Notes under the pieces: generated by a model
Database searches by the model: none
What the model was told of the DNA's origin: nothing
The model's input: only the letters and a program-made list of their open reading frames with translations
NCBI GenBank assembly: GCA_002494885.1
Contig: DACV01000002.1
Span: forward strand, 186,001 to 250,000
Length of the DNA stretch: 64,000 bases
From: Methanobacterium sp. UBA44
GTDB lineage: Archaea; Methanobacteriota; Methanobacteria; Methanobacteriales; Methanobacteriaceae
Direction: 5' to 3'
Made by a program: the position numbers and the translations under genes
Part shown: positions 9,738 through 18,244 of the stretch, piece by piece
How positions within the stretch are numbered: position 1 is the first letter of the stretch
How the letters are laid out: each line of letters opens with the position of its first letter

Positions 9738-10421
9738 TTAAAAATGGAGGGGTAATCTATTTGTATGCAGTGCTGTTCCCACTAAAAACTTATTTAATCC
9801 TAATTTTTCAAGTTCTTTAATATCTTTGATTCTAATCCCGCCCCCTATGATTAAAGATGAGTTAAGTTTTAAAAATTTTTTTATCAGGATTGGATTAACT
9901 CCCTTTTCAGTTCCGACCCTTGAAATATCCAGCAATATAATTTCAGAGGGATTAAGTTCTTTCATTTTTTTGATAACAGTTTCAATGTTTATATCTAAAT
10001 GTTTACTGAAAATTTTGTTATCTTTTATATCAATACTTATGATGTATCTGTCTTTATCATAGCTATTTAATATATTATCAAGCTCATCCATACTTTTCAA
10101 GGTCTCAGTGGCAATAATCACCTTTTCAGCTACTTCTAGAGCTTTTTTCGCCTTATAAACATTGCTTACTCCTGAATCAAGCATTACAGGTATTTTTTGA
10201 CTTATCTTTTTTATAATATGATGATTCGGGGTCTTATTTTCTATTGCATCTAAATCTGCGATATATATTCTTCTTGCGCCTGCGTTTTTAAGGGCATTTG
10301 CGATTTTGTAGGGGTCAGATGATGGATGAAATACGGTTTCAAGAGGATTATAGCTTTCTCTTTGACCTGACTTTCCAGAAACTGCTATTCCATTCATTAT
10401 ATCTAAAACTGGTATAATCAT
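9738..10421 (-). CDS. HisA/HisF-like TIM-barrel protein (COG1411 type)
   Basis: 227 residues, (beta/alpha)8 barrel related to ProFAR isomerase HisA. Phosphate-binding loops are visible: VMLDSGVSN and SLIIGGGIRIKD near the end. N terminus MIIPVLDIMNGIAV. It lacks several HisA hallmarks and matches the archaeal HisA-related group rather than true HisA, so the reaction is unknown. No SD is seen; an A+T-rich box about 20-30 nt upstream would fit a leaderless transcript. Confidence 0.82.
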   Translation of the reverse strand: MIIPVLDIMNGIAVSGKSGQRESYNPLETVFHPSSDPYKIANALKNAGARRIYIADLDAIENKTPNHHIIKKISQKIPVMLDSGVSNVYKAKKALEVAEKVIIATETLKSMDELDNILNSYDKDRYIISIDIKDNKIFSKHLDINIETVIKKMKELNPSEIILLDISRVGTEKGVNPILIKKFLKLNSSLIIGGGIRIKDIKELEKLGLNKFLVGTALHTNRLPLHF

Positions 10422-10538
10422 AGAGTTATTATATTTTCTAGGTTAATCAATTTAACGTAGAAAATGAGTTGTTAGATAGTGTGATTATTCAGAAAAAATT
10501 CCTTTTAATTGATATTCTTTAATATAATTTAATCTGGA

Positions 10539-10590
10539 AGTATCAGGACACTGTACATTTGAGCGAAACTAAATATGATGTCCTGATACT
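10539..10590. other. 12-bp perfect inverted repeat with 28-nt loop
   Basis: AGTATCAGGACA (10539-10550) and TGTCCTGATACT (10579-10590) are perfect complements, richer in G+C than the surrounding 345-bp gap (10422-10766). Further right lies CCTC-N6-GAGG (about 10610-10623). It could be a small structured RNA, a terminator region of the superoperon or a mobile-element remnant. No ORF is found in the gap. Confidence 0.5.
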
Positions 10591-10766
10591 GTTTTAGGGA
10601 TTATCCATGGCCTCATTAAGGAGGGGTTGGCAAAGGATAAAATTAATTAATACTTATTTGGACTAAAGTATTATTTATTATGTATTAAATAATATATAAA
10701 AATTTCTATATTGCTTAAAAATAAAAATTCAATATCAGAATATACAAAAAGATAAAAAAATAGAGA

Positions 10767-11030
10767 TTAAATTTTATCTAAAAAATTTTCAACTGCTTTT
10801 ATTGCATGATCTGCAGCTTCATCAGCAATATCTGCGTTTGCAGATGAAAGGTCATCGAATATTATATCCACCGATACATCTATATCCAGACCTTCATTGT
10901 AGCAAAGTTCTACACTAATATCTATATCAATAACTTCTTTTTTTGAAACTTTAGAAAAAATAAAGTTTTCTACAGAAGATACAACCATCTCTGAGATTTT
11001 GTCCACTTCTTCATCAGTTAATTCTATCAA
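10767..11030 (-). CDS. DUF3194 protein (prefoldin neighbour)
   Basis: 87 residues, TTG start with SD GAGGTT 5 nt upstream. Acidic alpha/beta protein (IDIDISVELCYNE, DIDVSVDIIFDD). It matches DUF3194, a small archaeal family usually encoded directly after prefoldin beta, as here (10 nt from pfdB). Function unknown. Last gene of the superoperon. Confidence 0.8.
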   Translation of the reverse strand: MIELTDEEVDKISEMVVSSVENFIFSKVSKKEVIDIDISVELCYNEGLDIDVSVDIIFDDLSSANADIADEAADHAIKAVENFLDKI

Positions 11031-11040
11031 TTATTAACCT

Positions 11041-11391
11041 CTATTGTGGTCCTGGCCCCTGCATTGCCTCTTGAATAGAAGCCTGCATTTCCTGGAGCCT
11101 TTTCATGATTCTTTCTTCCTGTCTTTTAACAGTTTTCTCACGAAGCTGCAAAGTTTCAAGTTTATCTTCAAGCTCTTTGGTCATTTCATCTTTTTTTACT
11201 TTTATAAGCAATGTTCCTGCGGTTTTATAAACATCTGCATCTTCTTCAACTTTTTTTAATTCTTCAAGTGCTTTTTCAGTTTCTTTAAGTTGTATATCAA
11301 CATTCTGCTTTTGTATTGAAATTGCCTGAGCTTGCTGCTGCACCTGCTGGAATTGAGCTAATTGGTGCTGTACATTTTGGGGAAGTTCCAT
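11041..11391 (-). CDS. pfdB: prefoldin subunit beta
   Basis: 116 residues from ATG 11391. The in-frame GTG at 11400 lies inside the SD AGGTGAT and is rejected. Two long coiled-coil helices (about 5-45 and 70-108) flank a beta hairpin (DADVYKTAGTLLIKVKK), the prefoldin beta layout. The hexameric alpha2beta4 chaperone holds unfolded proteins for the thermosome. Gln-rich N terminus (QQVQQQAQAI). Co-transcribed with Pcc1 upstream and DUF3194 downstream. Confidence 0.95.
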   Translation of the reverse strand: MELPQNVQHQLAQFQQVQQQAQAISIQKQNVDIQLKETEKALEELKKVEEDADVYKTAGTLLIKVKKDEMTKELEDKLETLQLREKTVKRQEERIMKRLQEMQASIQEAMQGPGPQ

Positions 11392-11430
11392 ATTAATCAC
11401 CTAACCTTTTTTATAAGTTAAATTCATTTT

Positions 11431-11703
11431 CTACATTTCATCCAAGTCAGATTTTAAGTTTTGAACATCACAGGACAGTATTATCCATCTTAAATAGGAA
11501 TTAATAGATGCCCTTAAAGATGGAGTATCTTTAGCGTAAATCTCTAACTTCAGGGTTTCTCCATCTAAACTGGTGTTAATAGAAGATCTTTCAGACGGTG
11601 AAGTTGTGAGTTCAGGTGCTATTGCTTTTAGAACCAGTTCTGCATCATCTTCACTTTCGAATTTTATTTTAAATTCTGCTTTTACATGTTCTGGAACATT
11701 CAT
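11431..11703 (-). CDS. pcc1: KEOPS complex subunit Pcc1
   Basis: 90 residues, the usual Pcc1 size. Alpha/beta fold with the family pattern (EFKIKFESEDDAELVLKAI, LKLEIYAKDTPSLRASINSY, LRWI). Pcc1 is the dimerisation subunit of KEOPS, which makes the t6A modification of tRNA together with Kae1 and Bud32. Its start overlaps the stop of the Brix gene by ATGA, giving translational coupling. The other KEOPS genes are not in the window. Confidence 0.9.
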   Translation of the reverse strand: MNVPEHVKAEFKIKFESEDDAELVLKAIAPELTTSPSERSSINTSLDGETLKLEIYAKDTPSLRASINSYLRWIILSCDVQNLKSDLDEM

Positions 11704-12176
11704 TCAAATCTTCTTATGTAAATTTTAGGGTCTATCAATTTACCTTCTTTGTCATAAAACTCTAAAGTAGCTTTATTTTCGCCTTTACCCTTTTTAATCC
11801 AGAGAATATTATTCATGTTTTCATGACTTTCAGGTATATTCAAGATATCAGAAAGGGATTTTTTAAGATCATCAATCTCAGATCTTATACTGAGCTTATC
11901 TGAATCTATTTTACCTTTTAAATTGGAAAGTGATCCTGAAACATACAGGGTTAAAAGAATCTCACCTTTATCATTGTATATTTCAATTCTACTGGGGTTT
12001 CCTTTAACCTGTGAAACCAAGGCAATTTTTTGAAATCCAGATTGTGATGCTTTAATTAAAACATCTCTGAAACTCATTTTACCTCTGTTTACGTACTTAG
12101 AGTTTAAAGCACGACTTAAGCTCTGGCAAAAAGACCTTGTTTTAGCAGATGGTTTCCTTGATGTTGTGATAAACAT
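11700..12176 (-). CDS. archaeal Brix/IMP4-like ribosome biogenesis protein
   Basis: 158 residues. N terminus ITTSRKPSAKTRSFCQSL is the typical start of the archaeal Brix domain, followed by GFQKIALVSQVKGNPSRI. Brix proteins bind rRNA during ribosomal subunit assembly; the archaeal form is a single short domain. Located between rpoP and pcc1, as in other Methanobacteriales. SD is weak. Confidence 0.88.
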   Translation of the reverse strand: MFITTSRKPSAKTRSFCQSLSRALNSKYVNRGKMSFRDVLIKASQSGFQKIALVSQVKGNPSRIEIYNDKGEILLTLYVSGSLSNLKGKIDSDKLSIRSEIDDLKKSLSDILNIPESHENMNNILWIKKGKGENKATLEFYDKEGKLIDPKIYIRRFE

Positions 12177-12206
12177 TTATTACTAGCTTTAATATTAAAA
12201 TTCAGG

Positions 12207-12338
12207 TTATCTTGCGCTTATGTCTCTTTTTACTGGTGGAATTTCTTTAAATAGAATTCTATTCCTGCATTTAGGACATTTAGCTTCAGTATATCCTTTA
12301 AGATCTACTAAAGTACCGCATTTTGCACATTTGTACAA
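12207..12338 (-). CDS. rpoP: DNA-directed RNA polymerase subunit P (Rpo12)
   Basis: 43 residues, TTG start with a strong GGAGG 8 nt upstream. The translation begins MYKCAKCGTLVDLKG and continues TEAKCPKCRNRILFKEIPP. Two CxxC pairs (Cys4/Cys7 and Cys21/Cys24) form the Rpo12/Rpb12 zinc ribbon. Rpo12 is a small core subunit that anchors Rpo3 in the polymerase. It lies directly after eL43. Confidence 0.93.
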   Translation of the reverse strand: MYKCAKCGTLVDLKGYTEAKCPKCRNRILFKEIPPVKRDISAR

Positions 12339-12383
12339 ATTATAAACCTCCAAAATATTTTAATATTTTGGGTTCAGGAAAGT

Positions 12384-12659
12384 TCACTTTCCTTCAACTC
12401 CAACAATCCTCTTTATGTTTCTTGCGGCTGTTCTGGCCATTGGGGTTTGTGGAACGTATGCTCCGCCGGTAAATACTGTATTACACTTTTTACATTTCCA
12501 TATGCCGCTGCTTATTCTTTTAACAGCGACTCTATCACATTGAGGGCATGTATGATTCTTTTTCATTTTTTCTTCTATACTTTTAACGGTCCTTTTGGCC
12601 TTTCTTCCATATCTTGGACCAAATCTTCCGGTTATACCGACTTTTTTTGTTCTTGCCAT
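12384..12659 (-). CDS. rpl37ae: large ribosomal subunit protein eL43 (L37Ae)
   Basis: 91 residues from ATG 12659 (MARTKKVGITGRFG). A GTG at 12668 would add three residues but lies within the SD GGTGAT. The zinc ribbon CPQC...CKKC is flanked by basic segments, as in all L37Ae proteins. It binds 23S rRNA. Between rrp42 and rpoP. Confidence 0.95.
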   Translation of the reverse strand: MARTKKVGITGRFGPRYGRKAKRTVKSIEEKMKKNHTCPQCDRVAVKRISSGIWKCKKCNTVFTGGAYVPQTPMARTAARNIKRIVGVEGK

Positions 12660-12696
12660 TATTATCACCTGTAAACATGATTTTAAGTATTTTGTC

Positions 12697-13488
12697 TTAT
12701 TTTAAGTGTTCTCTAAGTTCTTTTGTTTTCTGGGAAGTTATATTCACTGCTTTTCGTATCTCTTCCTTTGTAAAGGGCATTTCCCCACCTTTTTGCATCG
12801 CACAAATGCTGCCATCTTCTCTCATTCCAATTGAGATTCTTGAATCCATGATGTTTTCTTCTTCAAGTGATGGGTCAACAACCAGTTCACCACCTATTTT
12901 TGCAAATGTACACATTAAAGGTTTTTCTTTAATAGGAAGATCAATGGAATTTTCTTCATCAATGACTAATTTATCATTTTCAATCCTTGCAGCTGGTATC
13001 TTTGTGTTTAAAAGTGCAGCTACACTTCCTAAAACTGCTGCATCCATTAAATTACCGTCATAATCCAAGACGTGAAGATCTAAAAATATCATCCAGACCT
13101 TTTCATCTTCTATAATGCAGAGTTTTTCCAGATCTATAACTTGACCTTCTCTTAAACAACGATCAGTAACTCTTGAAAGTTCTACAGACCTTTCATCAGG
13201 AGGTCCGGGTTCAAATGTTGGAGATGCCATGGGTAATAATTCAGAGTTGGTCATCAACACACCTACATTAGGTGTATCAGCAAAGGGTTCACCAATTTGA
13301 GGTTTTATTCCAATCATTATTTGTGTGTTACCTATTTTGACTCTTGCAGAGCCTTCAGCTTTTTCGATTACTCCTACTTCAAGTTCCACATCTCTGTACT
13401 CATCAGGAGATCTGCTGTCTGCACGCTCTCCTTTCTTTATAAGTTCTGTTATACTTTTTCTTGTAATTTCAGGAACTATATTAACCAT
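12697..13488 (-). CDS. rrp42: exosome complex protein Rrp42
   Basis: 263 residues from ATG 13488. SD GGTGA lies 5 nt upstream. An in-frame ATG at 13500 has only AGGT abutting it and would overlap rrp41 further. It is an RNase PH fold: GERADSRSPDEYRDVELEVGV, DRCLREGQVIDLEKLCI, and the C-terminal pattern DPSLEEENIMDSRISIGM. In the archaeal exosome, Rrp42 is the inactive partner that forms the hexameric ring with the catalytic Rrp41. Overlaps the end of rrp41 by 8 nt. Confidence 0.95.
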   Translation of the reverse strand: MVNIVPEITRKSITELIKKGERADSRSPDEYRDVELEVGVIEKAEGSARVKIGNTQIMIGIKPQIGEPFADTPNVGVLMTNSELLPMASPTFEPGPPDERSVELSRVTDRCLREGQVIDLEKLCIIEDEKVWMIFLDLHVLDYDGNLMDAAVLGSVAALLNTKIPAARIENDKLVIDEENSIDLPIKEKPLMCTFAKIGGELVVDPSLEEENIMDSRISIGMREDGSICAMQKGGEMPFTKEEIRKAVNITSQKTKELREHLK

Positions 13489-14188
13489 TTTCTTCACCAT
13501 ACCTGTTTTTTATGGCTTCTTTCTGTATTTCATTGATTTTTTTGCATCCTTCAACTGCAAGATCAAGTGCTTTATCAAATTCTTCAGATGTTAAATGTCC
13601 ATCCATTTGAAGGAGTGTTATCTCACCTGTTCTTGGCATAATAGCAACAGGTAAATCTGCTTCACCCTCTTTATCTTCATCCTCTGAAAGATCAAGTACA
13701 ACATTACCATCTGCTTTTCCAGCTGCACATGATACCACTAAATCTCTCATAGGTATACCTGCATCAGCCAGGGCAACAGAGGCTGCAGTTATTCCTGCAC
13801 ATCTTGTACCTCCTTCAGCTTCGAGAATTTCTATAAATACATCAATTGTTGATCTTGGAAATTTTTCAAGGAATACAGCAGGCTTAAGCGCATCTGCAGT
13901 TATTTTGGATATTTCTACAGATCTTCTATCTGGGCCAGGTCTCTTCCTGTCTCCAACAGAAAATGGGGCCATGTTATATCTGCATCTTATAACAGCCATA
14001 TCTGGTCTCATTATACGTCTTACATGAAGTTCCCTTGGACCATAAACTGCTGCGAGGACTTTATTTCCCCCAATTTCAAGATAAGCAGAACCATCAGCTC
14101 TTTCCAGTACTCCTGCTTCTATTTTTAATGGTCTTAATTCGTCAAAATTTCTTCCATCTGCCCTTAATTTGTTGTTATTATTATTTAT
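13481..14188 (-). CDS. rrp41: exosome complex exonuclease Rrp41, start codon not canonical
   Basis: Catalytic RNase PH subunit of the exosome, phosphorolytic 3'-5' RNA degradation. The conserved part begins well before the first ATG (14011): the frame upstream encodes LRADGRNFDELRPLKIEAG and AYLEIGGNKVLAAVYGPREL, which are core RNase PH sequence. Going upstream, the frame stays open to a TAG at 14216-14218 yet has no ATG, GTG or TTG. An SD GGGGTGAT (14195-14202) sits before ATC (14192-14194) and ATA (14186-14188); I place the start at ATA 14188 (235 residues, normal family length). Catalytic region VVLDLSEDEDKEG is present. The alternatives are a start at ATC or a sequence error. Confidence 0.88.
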   Translation of the reverse strand: MNNNNNKLRADGRNFDELRPLKIEAGVLERADGSAYLEIGGNKVLAAVYGPRELHVRRIMRPDMAVIRCRYNMAPFSVGDRKRPGPDRRSVEISKITADALKPAVFLEKFPRSTIDVFIEILEAEGGTRCAGITAASVALADAGIPMRDLVVSCAAGKADGNVVLDLSEDEDKEGEADLPVAIMPRTGEITLLQMDGHLTSEEFDKALDLAVEGCKKINEIQKEAIKNRYGEENG

Positions 14189-14207
14189 TAGGATATAATC
14201 ACCCCTG

Positions 14208-14939
14208 TTATTCTTCTATGTCTGGCTCAGGGACTTCTTCATCTACATCTTCTTTTTCTTCTTCGATTTCTTTACCAAGAAGTTCATAAAGCATGTTTCT
14301 TACTCTATCTGTCAATCCTGAGGTGTGGGCCTGGTCTTCTATCATGTTAATTACTTTTTCCGCAACCCTTTCCATTTCTGGTTCTCCTTTTACCCATACC
14401 ACTCCATTTTGACCAACGATGATGTCACATTTTGTTTCATCTTTTATCATATTGATCATGGATCCTTTTTTACCTATAAGTCGTGGTACTTTAGTTGGAG
14501 TAATGTAAATTAATATTCCACCTCTGAATTTACCAAGTCCTCGTCCTTTTAAACCCAATTTTACCTTTTTTACTTCATCAATATCAACAACTCTTAAAAA
14601 AAGAACATCGCCAATATCAAATGCTTTGTTTAATTCTCTTTTTTCTTTTCCAAAAACATCTGAGGCAGGTAAAATTCCGGAATACGGTGAATTAATGTCT
14701 AAATTCCACATAGAAAATCTTATATCGGTTATTTCACCAATTACAACATCTCCTCTTTTTGGAATGTATTTGCTCTGTAAGGGTATTACACTGATTTTTT
14801 TGTCTCTTACAGCAACTAATCCAACGAGAGATGAACATATTTTGTTACCTTCCCTAAATGTTCCTCTTCCTGTATGATATTCATCATCAGCGAGAACATC
14901 TCCAGGAACTACTAAATTTTTATCTTCTACAAATATCAC
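14208..14939 (-). CDS. rrp4: exosome RNA-binding subunit Rrp4
   Basis: 243 residues, GTG start with AAGGAGG 6 nt upstream. N-terminal domain (VVPGDVLADDEYHTGRGTF), S1 domain (about 60-130, RGDVVIGEITDI) and KH domain (about 135-205, PRLIGKKGSMINMIKDET, a GxxG loop), then an acidic tail. Rrp4 caps the Rrp41/Rrp42 ring and feeds RNA to it. rrp41 follows directly. Confidence 0.96.
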   Translation of the reverse strand: MIFVEDKNLVVPGDVLADDEYHTGRGTFREGNKICSSLVGLVAVRDKKISVIPLQSKYIPKRGDVVIGEITDIRFSMWNLDINSPYSGILPASDVFGKEKRELNKAFDIGDVLFLRVVDIDEVKKVKLGLKGRGLGKFRGGILIYITPTKVPRLIGKKGSMINMIKDETKCDIIVGQNGVVWVKGEPEMERVAEKVINMIEDQAHTSGLTDRVRNMLYELLGKEIEEEKEDVDEEVPEPDIEE

Positions 14940-15078
14940 ATTCTGCCTCCTTTACTGTGGAAAGCCATAAAAAGTGTAGTGAAGTATCAAATGTTTTATT
15001 AGGTAGTTTCTATTATTGAAAATAATTTATTAGAATTATATATAAGCTTAATAAACTATGCTCTTCACCATAAGAAGT

Positions 15079-15774
15079 CTATTTTATTCGTTTTGTTTCC
15101 ACCTGTCCACCTGTTAGCTCACTTAATTTTCTGTGAAAGCTTTCCTGTAGACCTCCAGGCACTTCAACCACAGCTATCCATGATCCGTCCTTCTGCCATT
15201 CTTCTTTTTTTGTTTTTCCATATTCAGAAATTACAGAATACACCTTTCCAGTATAATCTCCGGGTATTTTAATTGCCATATCCACTTTTTCAAATCTTAT
15301 GGGTATTTTCACGCGGATGGCTTTAATAACGTCATTTACCTGTTCATCAACACTTTTAAATGGATCTATATGAATTTTAGCTTCTTCCATAGCTATTTCA
15401 ATTCTTCTTGCAGGATGGGGAAGTTTTGTCTGGGGATTTATAGCCTCTCTTGTTATTTTAGCAATTACTTTTTTTCTTTTTTCTTCTTGCATCTCTTTTC
15501 GCTGCTGGGCAGTTAATTGAACATGCCCTTTCTTTATTATAATTGCTGCAGCTTCAATGGGATCAGTACTGTCAAAAGCTTTTTTCATTGCTTCTTCAGA
15601 TGCTTTATCCCCTTTACGGGCGTCTTTAAATACTTCTTCAACAGCTAGAATTTCTTCTAACTCTATGTTACTGCCTCTTTTGTATTCTGATGCAAGATCA
15701 GGGTCTACCAGTATTTCAAAGCGTTCGCCAAAATATTCAAGACGGGCTATCACTGAATCTTCGAGAGTTACCAT
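15079..15774 (-). CDS. SBDS-family ribosome assembly factor
   Basis: 231 residues with the three SBDS domains: N-terminal FYSH domain (ARLEYFGERFEILVDPD, KGDKASEEAMKKAF), central helical domain (INPQTKLPHPARRIEIAMEE) and a C-terminal ferredoxin-like domain. The eukaryotic homologue releases eIF6 from the 60S subunit. Located between psmA (4 nt upstream) and rrp4, as in the conserved archaeal superoperon. SD GGAG lies at the end of psmA. Confidence 0.95.
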   Translation of the reverse strand: MVTLEDSVIARLEYFGERFEILVDPDLASEYKRGSNIELEEILAVEEVFKDARKGDKASEEAMKKAFDSTDPIEAAAIIIKKGHVQLTAQQRKEMQEEKRKKVIAKITREAINPQTKLPHPARRIEIAMEEAKIHIDPFKSVDEQVNDVIKAIRVKIPIRFEKVDMAIKIPGDYTGKVYSVISEYGKTKKEEWQKDGSWIAVVEVPGGLQESFHRKLSELTGGQVETKRIK

Positions 15775-15778
15775 CTTT

Positions 15779-16534
15779 TTACTCCTCTTCTTCCTCTTCC
15801 TCCTTCGGCTTTCTTAAGAGAAGTTCTTCAATATATTCCTCAATTTCATCTTCGGTTAATTTCCTGAATTTTTTAGTACTGTACTCTATAACTGCAATTT
15901 CTACGCTTTCAGCTGTAGTTTTACCTTCTGTAGCTTCATAAACGGCATCTAATGCTAAGTCAATAGCTTCATTTAATGTCATATCTTCTCTATATTTCTT
16001 TTCAAACTCATCCATTGCGATCTGTCTTCCGGCACCTATTGCTGTTGCTTTATATTCAATTAGTGCTCCACTTGGGTCGGTTTCAAATAGTTTGCACCCG
16101 TTTTTATTTACTCCTCCAATTATTAAAGCTGAGCCGAAAGGTCTCACACCACCATGCTGGGTGTACATCTGCTTCATATCACATATTTTCTTTGCCAAGC
16201 CTTCTACTCTAATTGGCTCGTTATATGTTATTCTGTTTATTTGAGATTCTAATCTTGCTCTTTCAATTAGAGACCTTGCATCAGCTACAAGTCCGGAGGT
16301 GGCTGCACCAATATGGTCATCAATCTGGAATATCTTTTCTATGGATTTTGGCTCAACCAGTTTACTTGTTGGCCTTTTATCAACAACAAGTACGATACCT
16401 TCACCGGATTTTACACCTAATGAGGTTGTACCTCTTTTTACAGCTTCTCGTGCATATTCAACCTGAAAAAGTCTTCCATCTGGACTAAATACAGTTATAG
16501 CCCTATCATATCCTGCTCCTGGCATCGGTTGCAT
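15779..16534 (-). CDS. psmA: 20S proteasome subunit alpha
   Basis: 251 residues. N terminus GYDRAITVFSPDGRLFQVEYA is the universal alpha signature (gate and H0 helix). The body contains RGTTSLGVKSGEG and QHGGVRPFGSAL. Forms the outer rings of the proteasome that gate entry for PAN-delivered proteins. The C terminus is a long acidic tail of Glu. SD GAGGT 6 nt before the ATG. Probably has its own promoter in the 186-nt gap after rnp2. Confidence 0.97.
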   Translation of the reverse strand: MQPMPGAGYDRAITVFSPDGRLFQVEYAREAVKRGTTSLGVKSGEGIVLVVDKRPTSKLVEPKSIEKIFQIDDHIGAATSGLVADARSLIERARLESQINRITYNEPIRVEGLAKKICDMKQMYTQHGGVRPFGSALIIGGVNKNGCKLFETDPSGALIEYKATAIGAGRQIAMDEFEKKYREDMTLNEAIDLALDAVYEATEGKTTAESVEIAVIEYSTKKFRKLTEDEIEEYIEELLLRKPKEEEEEEE

Positions 16535-16587
16535 ATATATACCTCTCTTTTATTTTTCAATTTACTATATGAATTTGATTTTTAGAT

Positions 16588-16600
16588 TTAATATATATTG
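16588..16600 (-). promoter_or_regulatory. putative TATA box for psmA
   Basis: On the minus strand the sequence CCCAATATATATTAAATC lies about 55-65 nt upstream of the psmA ATG, a good archaeal TATA box that would give a 5' leader of about 30 nt containing the SD. Prediction only. Confidence 0.45.
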
Positions 16601-16720
16601 GGTTAATAAACGGAATAATCTACAATTTATAGATTTATTCTGAAGTACATTTAATCTAATTTTTGATATTTAGAACTCATGGTAAAATTTAGATGAATTC
16701 AAATATAAATTAAAAACTAT

Positions 16721-17101
16721 TTATTTATGTTTGTCTTCTAGTTTAATATACTTTTTTATTGCTGCTTTGATAGTCCCTGAAATACCAAGGGTATGGAAGG
16801 CAACTGGCCTTCCTTTAAATTTATTTATAAGTGAAATGGATGCTCTAACTAATTCTGTTTCTTTCCTGTTGCACTGAATAATTCCTTTAATGACTTTTTT
16901 ATCATTTGATGATTCACAATTCCACATCTTCGTTATCCATAAATCAAACTTGCTGGTTTTGCATTCTCCATGAAAGTTCAGTGAAGATTCCCAAACCAGT
17001 GAAATTACATCCTCCCTTGTTAAAGGTACTGTTGATATAGCTTCAAATGCGATGTATCTTTTTTTATTTCTAAGTGTAGGAGGTAATATTTTGAGTTTCA
17101 T
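16721..17101 (-). CDS. rnp2: ribonuclease P protein component 2 (Pop5)
   Basis: 126 residues. Pop5-like alpha/beta protein (PTLRNKKRYIAFEAIS at the start, ISLINKFKGRPVAFHTLGISGTIKAA at the end). It forms a heterotetramer with Rnp3 (Rpp30) and supports the catalytic RNA in 5' processing of pre-tRNA. Follows rnp3 by 11 nt. Confidence 0.95.
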   Translation of the reverse strand: MKLKILPPTLRNKKRYIAFEAISTVPLTREDVISLVWESSLNFHGECKTSKFDLWITKMWNCESSNDKKVIKGIIQCNRKETELVRASISLINKFKGRPVAFHTLGISGTIKAAIKKYIKLEDKHK

Positions 17102-17112
17102 TTTTTACCATC

Positions 17113-17787
17113 TTATTCCAGTATTCTTGCCCCTTTAACCACCATATTGTCCCTGATTTTCTTCTTTTCATATATTTGCAGTGGATTTTGAGATAATGAA
17201 TTTTTTGCTTCCTGTGAAGTTAACCCCAGACACCTTAATAATGTGATAATGTCTTCAGGAGTTCTAAGATTGTATATAGAATGAGCGTTACTTGTGGTTA
17301 TCAATGGAAATTTGAATTTATGCTTAAGTTTTATAATTTGTCTGAAATTACTTAACATTTTAGCCCTAAGTGATAATCTGGTATTGATTATATGATTAAG
17401 GCCAATTTCAACTGCTACTTCATTTTCTGCAGCTTTTTTTGCAATAACATGATTTATTCCACTATCCCTCCGGGTTTTAAAGGGATTTACAAGTATATCG
17501 ACTCTTGGATCCTCACATGCTGCTCTGTTTATTTTTATATTTCCACCATTTACAATAATAACATCTACTTTCTTTCTGAACTTTTGAACTTTCTTTTTCA
17601 GGTCTTCAGGATTTTTAGCATATATTTCAACGCCATTTAAAATAAGGAAATCTTCTTCAATAAAATCTTTTATAGGCTCTGGTTTGAAATTATTGGATGG
17701 TTGAATTAGAGCAATGCCTCTGTATCCTAATCTTCTGGCTTCGCAGGCTAAATGGGAATCTCCATGAACATGAAAATCAAAATACAT
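17113..17787 (-). CDS. rnp3: ribonuclease P protein component 3 (Rpp30)
   Basis: 224 residues from ATG 17787, with SD GGTGGA 4 nt upstream. A GTG at 17796 sits in the SD and would overlap the upstream gene. TIM barrel of the PHP-like Rpp30 family (YFDFHVHGDSH at the start, VAVEIGLNHII, LITTSNAHSIYNLRTPEDI). Works with Rnp2. Confidence 0.95.
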   Translation of the reverse strand: MYFDFHVHGDSHLACEARRLGYRGIALIQPSNNFKPEPIKDFIEEDFLILNGVEIYAKNPEDLKKKVQKFRKKVDVIIVNGGNIKINRAACEDPRVDILVNPFKTRRDSGINHVIAKKAAENEVAVEIGLNHIINTRLSLRAKMLSNFRQIIKLKHKFKFPLITTSNAHSIYNLRTPEDIITLLRCLGLTSQEAKNSLSQNPLQIYEKKKIRDNMVVKGARILE

Positions 17788-17788
17788 T

Positions 17789-18211
17789 TTATCCACCGAA
17801 AATTTCCCTTGCGAGTTTTAAAGCATTTTCTTTTTTAGCTGGATATGCGGCAATCTTAATTTTAACGTGTATAGCGTCGCCGTGTTCAATGATCTTTAGT
17901 TTTCCAAGATAAGCTCTCTGTTTATCGAATCTCAAGAATAAATTCCCTTTATCATCCATTTTACTATTCAGTTCATTAAAAAGTCTTTTTTTAACCTGTG
18001 GATCTAAATTTGATAATATTTTAATGAATTCTTTGATATCGTGATTTCTGGTAATTTTGTCATAAAGTATTAAAACTGGATTTTTAAAATAGCCCTCTGT
18101 GATATCAGTTTGGGAGGAAGAGTTTGGAAAGAGAACTTTAACTGCTTCTCTAACTTTTTCTTCCTTTTCTGTTCCATAAACAAACACGCGATAGGAGATG
18201 TTATGGATCAT
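17789..18211 (-). CDS. COG1325 RNA-binding protein, predicted exosome-associated
   Basis: 140 residues; YRVFVYGTEKEEKVREAV at the start and HVKIKIAAYPAKKENALKLA at the end. The family (COG1325) is a fixed member of the archaeal exosome/RNase P superoperon and was predicted to be an RNA-binding exosome subunit on that basis. Its stop codon abuts the rnp3 start. Confidence 0.85.
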   Translation of the reverse strand: MIHNISYRVFVYGTEKEEKVREAVKVLFPNSSSQTDITEGYFKNPVLILYDKITRNHDIKEFIKILSNLDPQVKKRLFNELNSKMDDKGNLFLRFDKQRAYLGKLKIIEHGDAIHVKIKIAAYPAKKENALKLAREIFGG

Positions 18212-18244
18212 GGAAATTTTACCTTATTTTTTAAAGATTAAGGC

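Noticed and set aside
12614..13063. 149-codon plus-strand open frame opposite eL43/Rrp42
   Set aside because: Antisense shadow of two well-supported genes; no SD, and the sequence is low-complexity Ser/Phe.
13481..14011. Rrp41 starting at ATG 14011
   Set aside because: This would remove about 59 conserved N-terminal residues of the RNase PH fold that are encoded in frame upstream.
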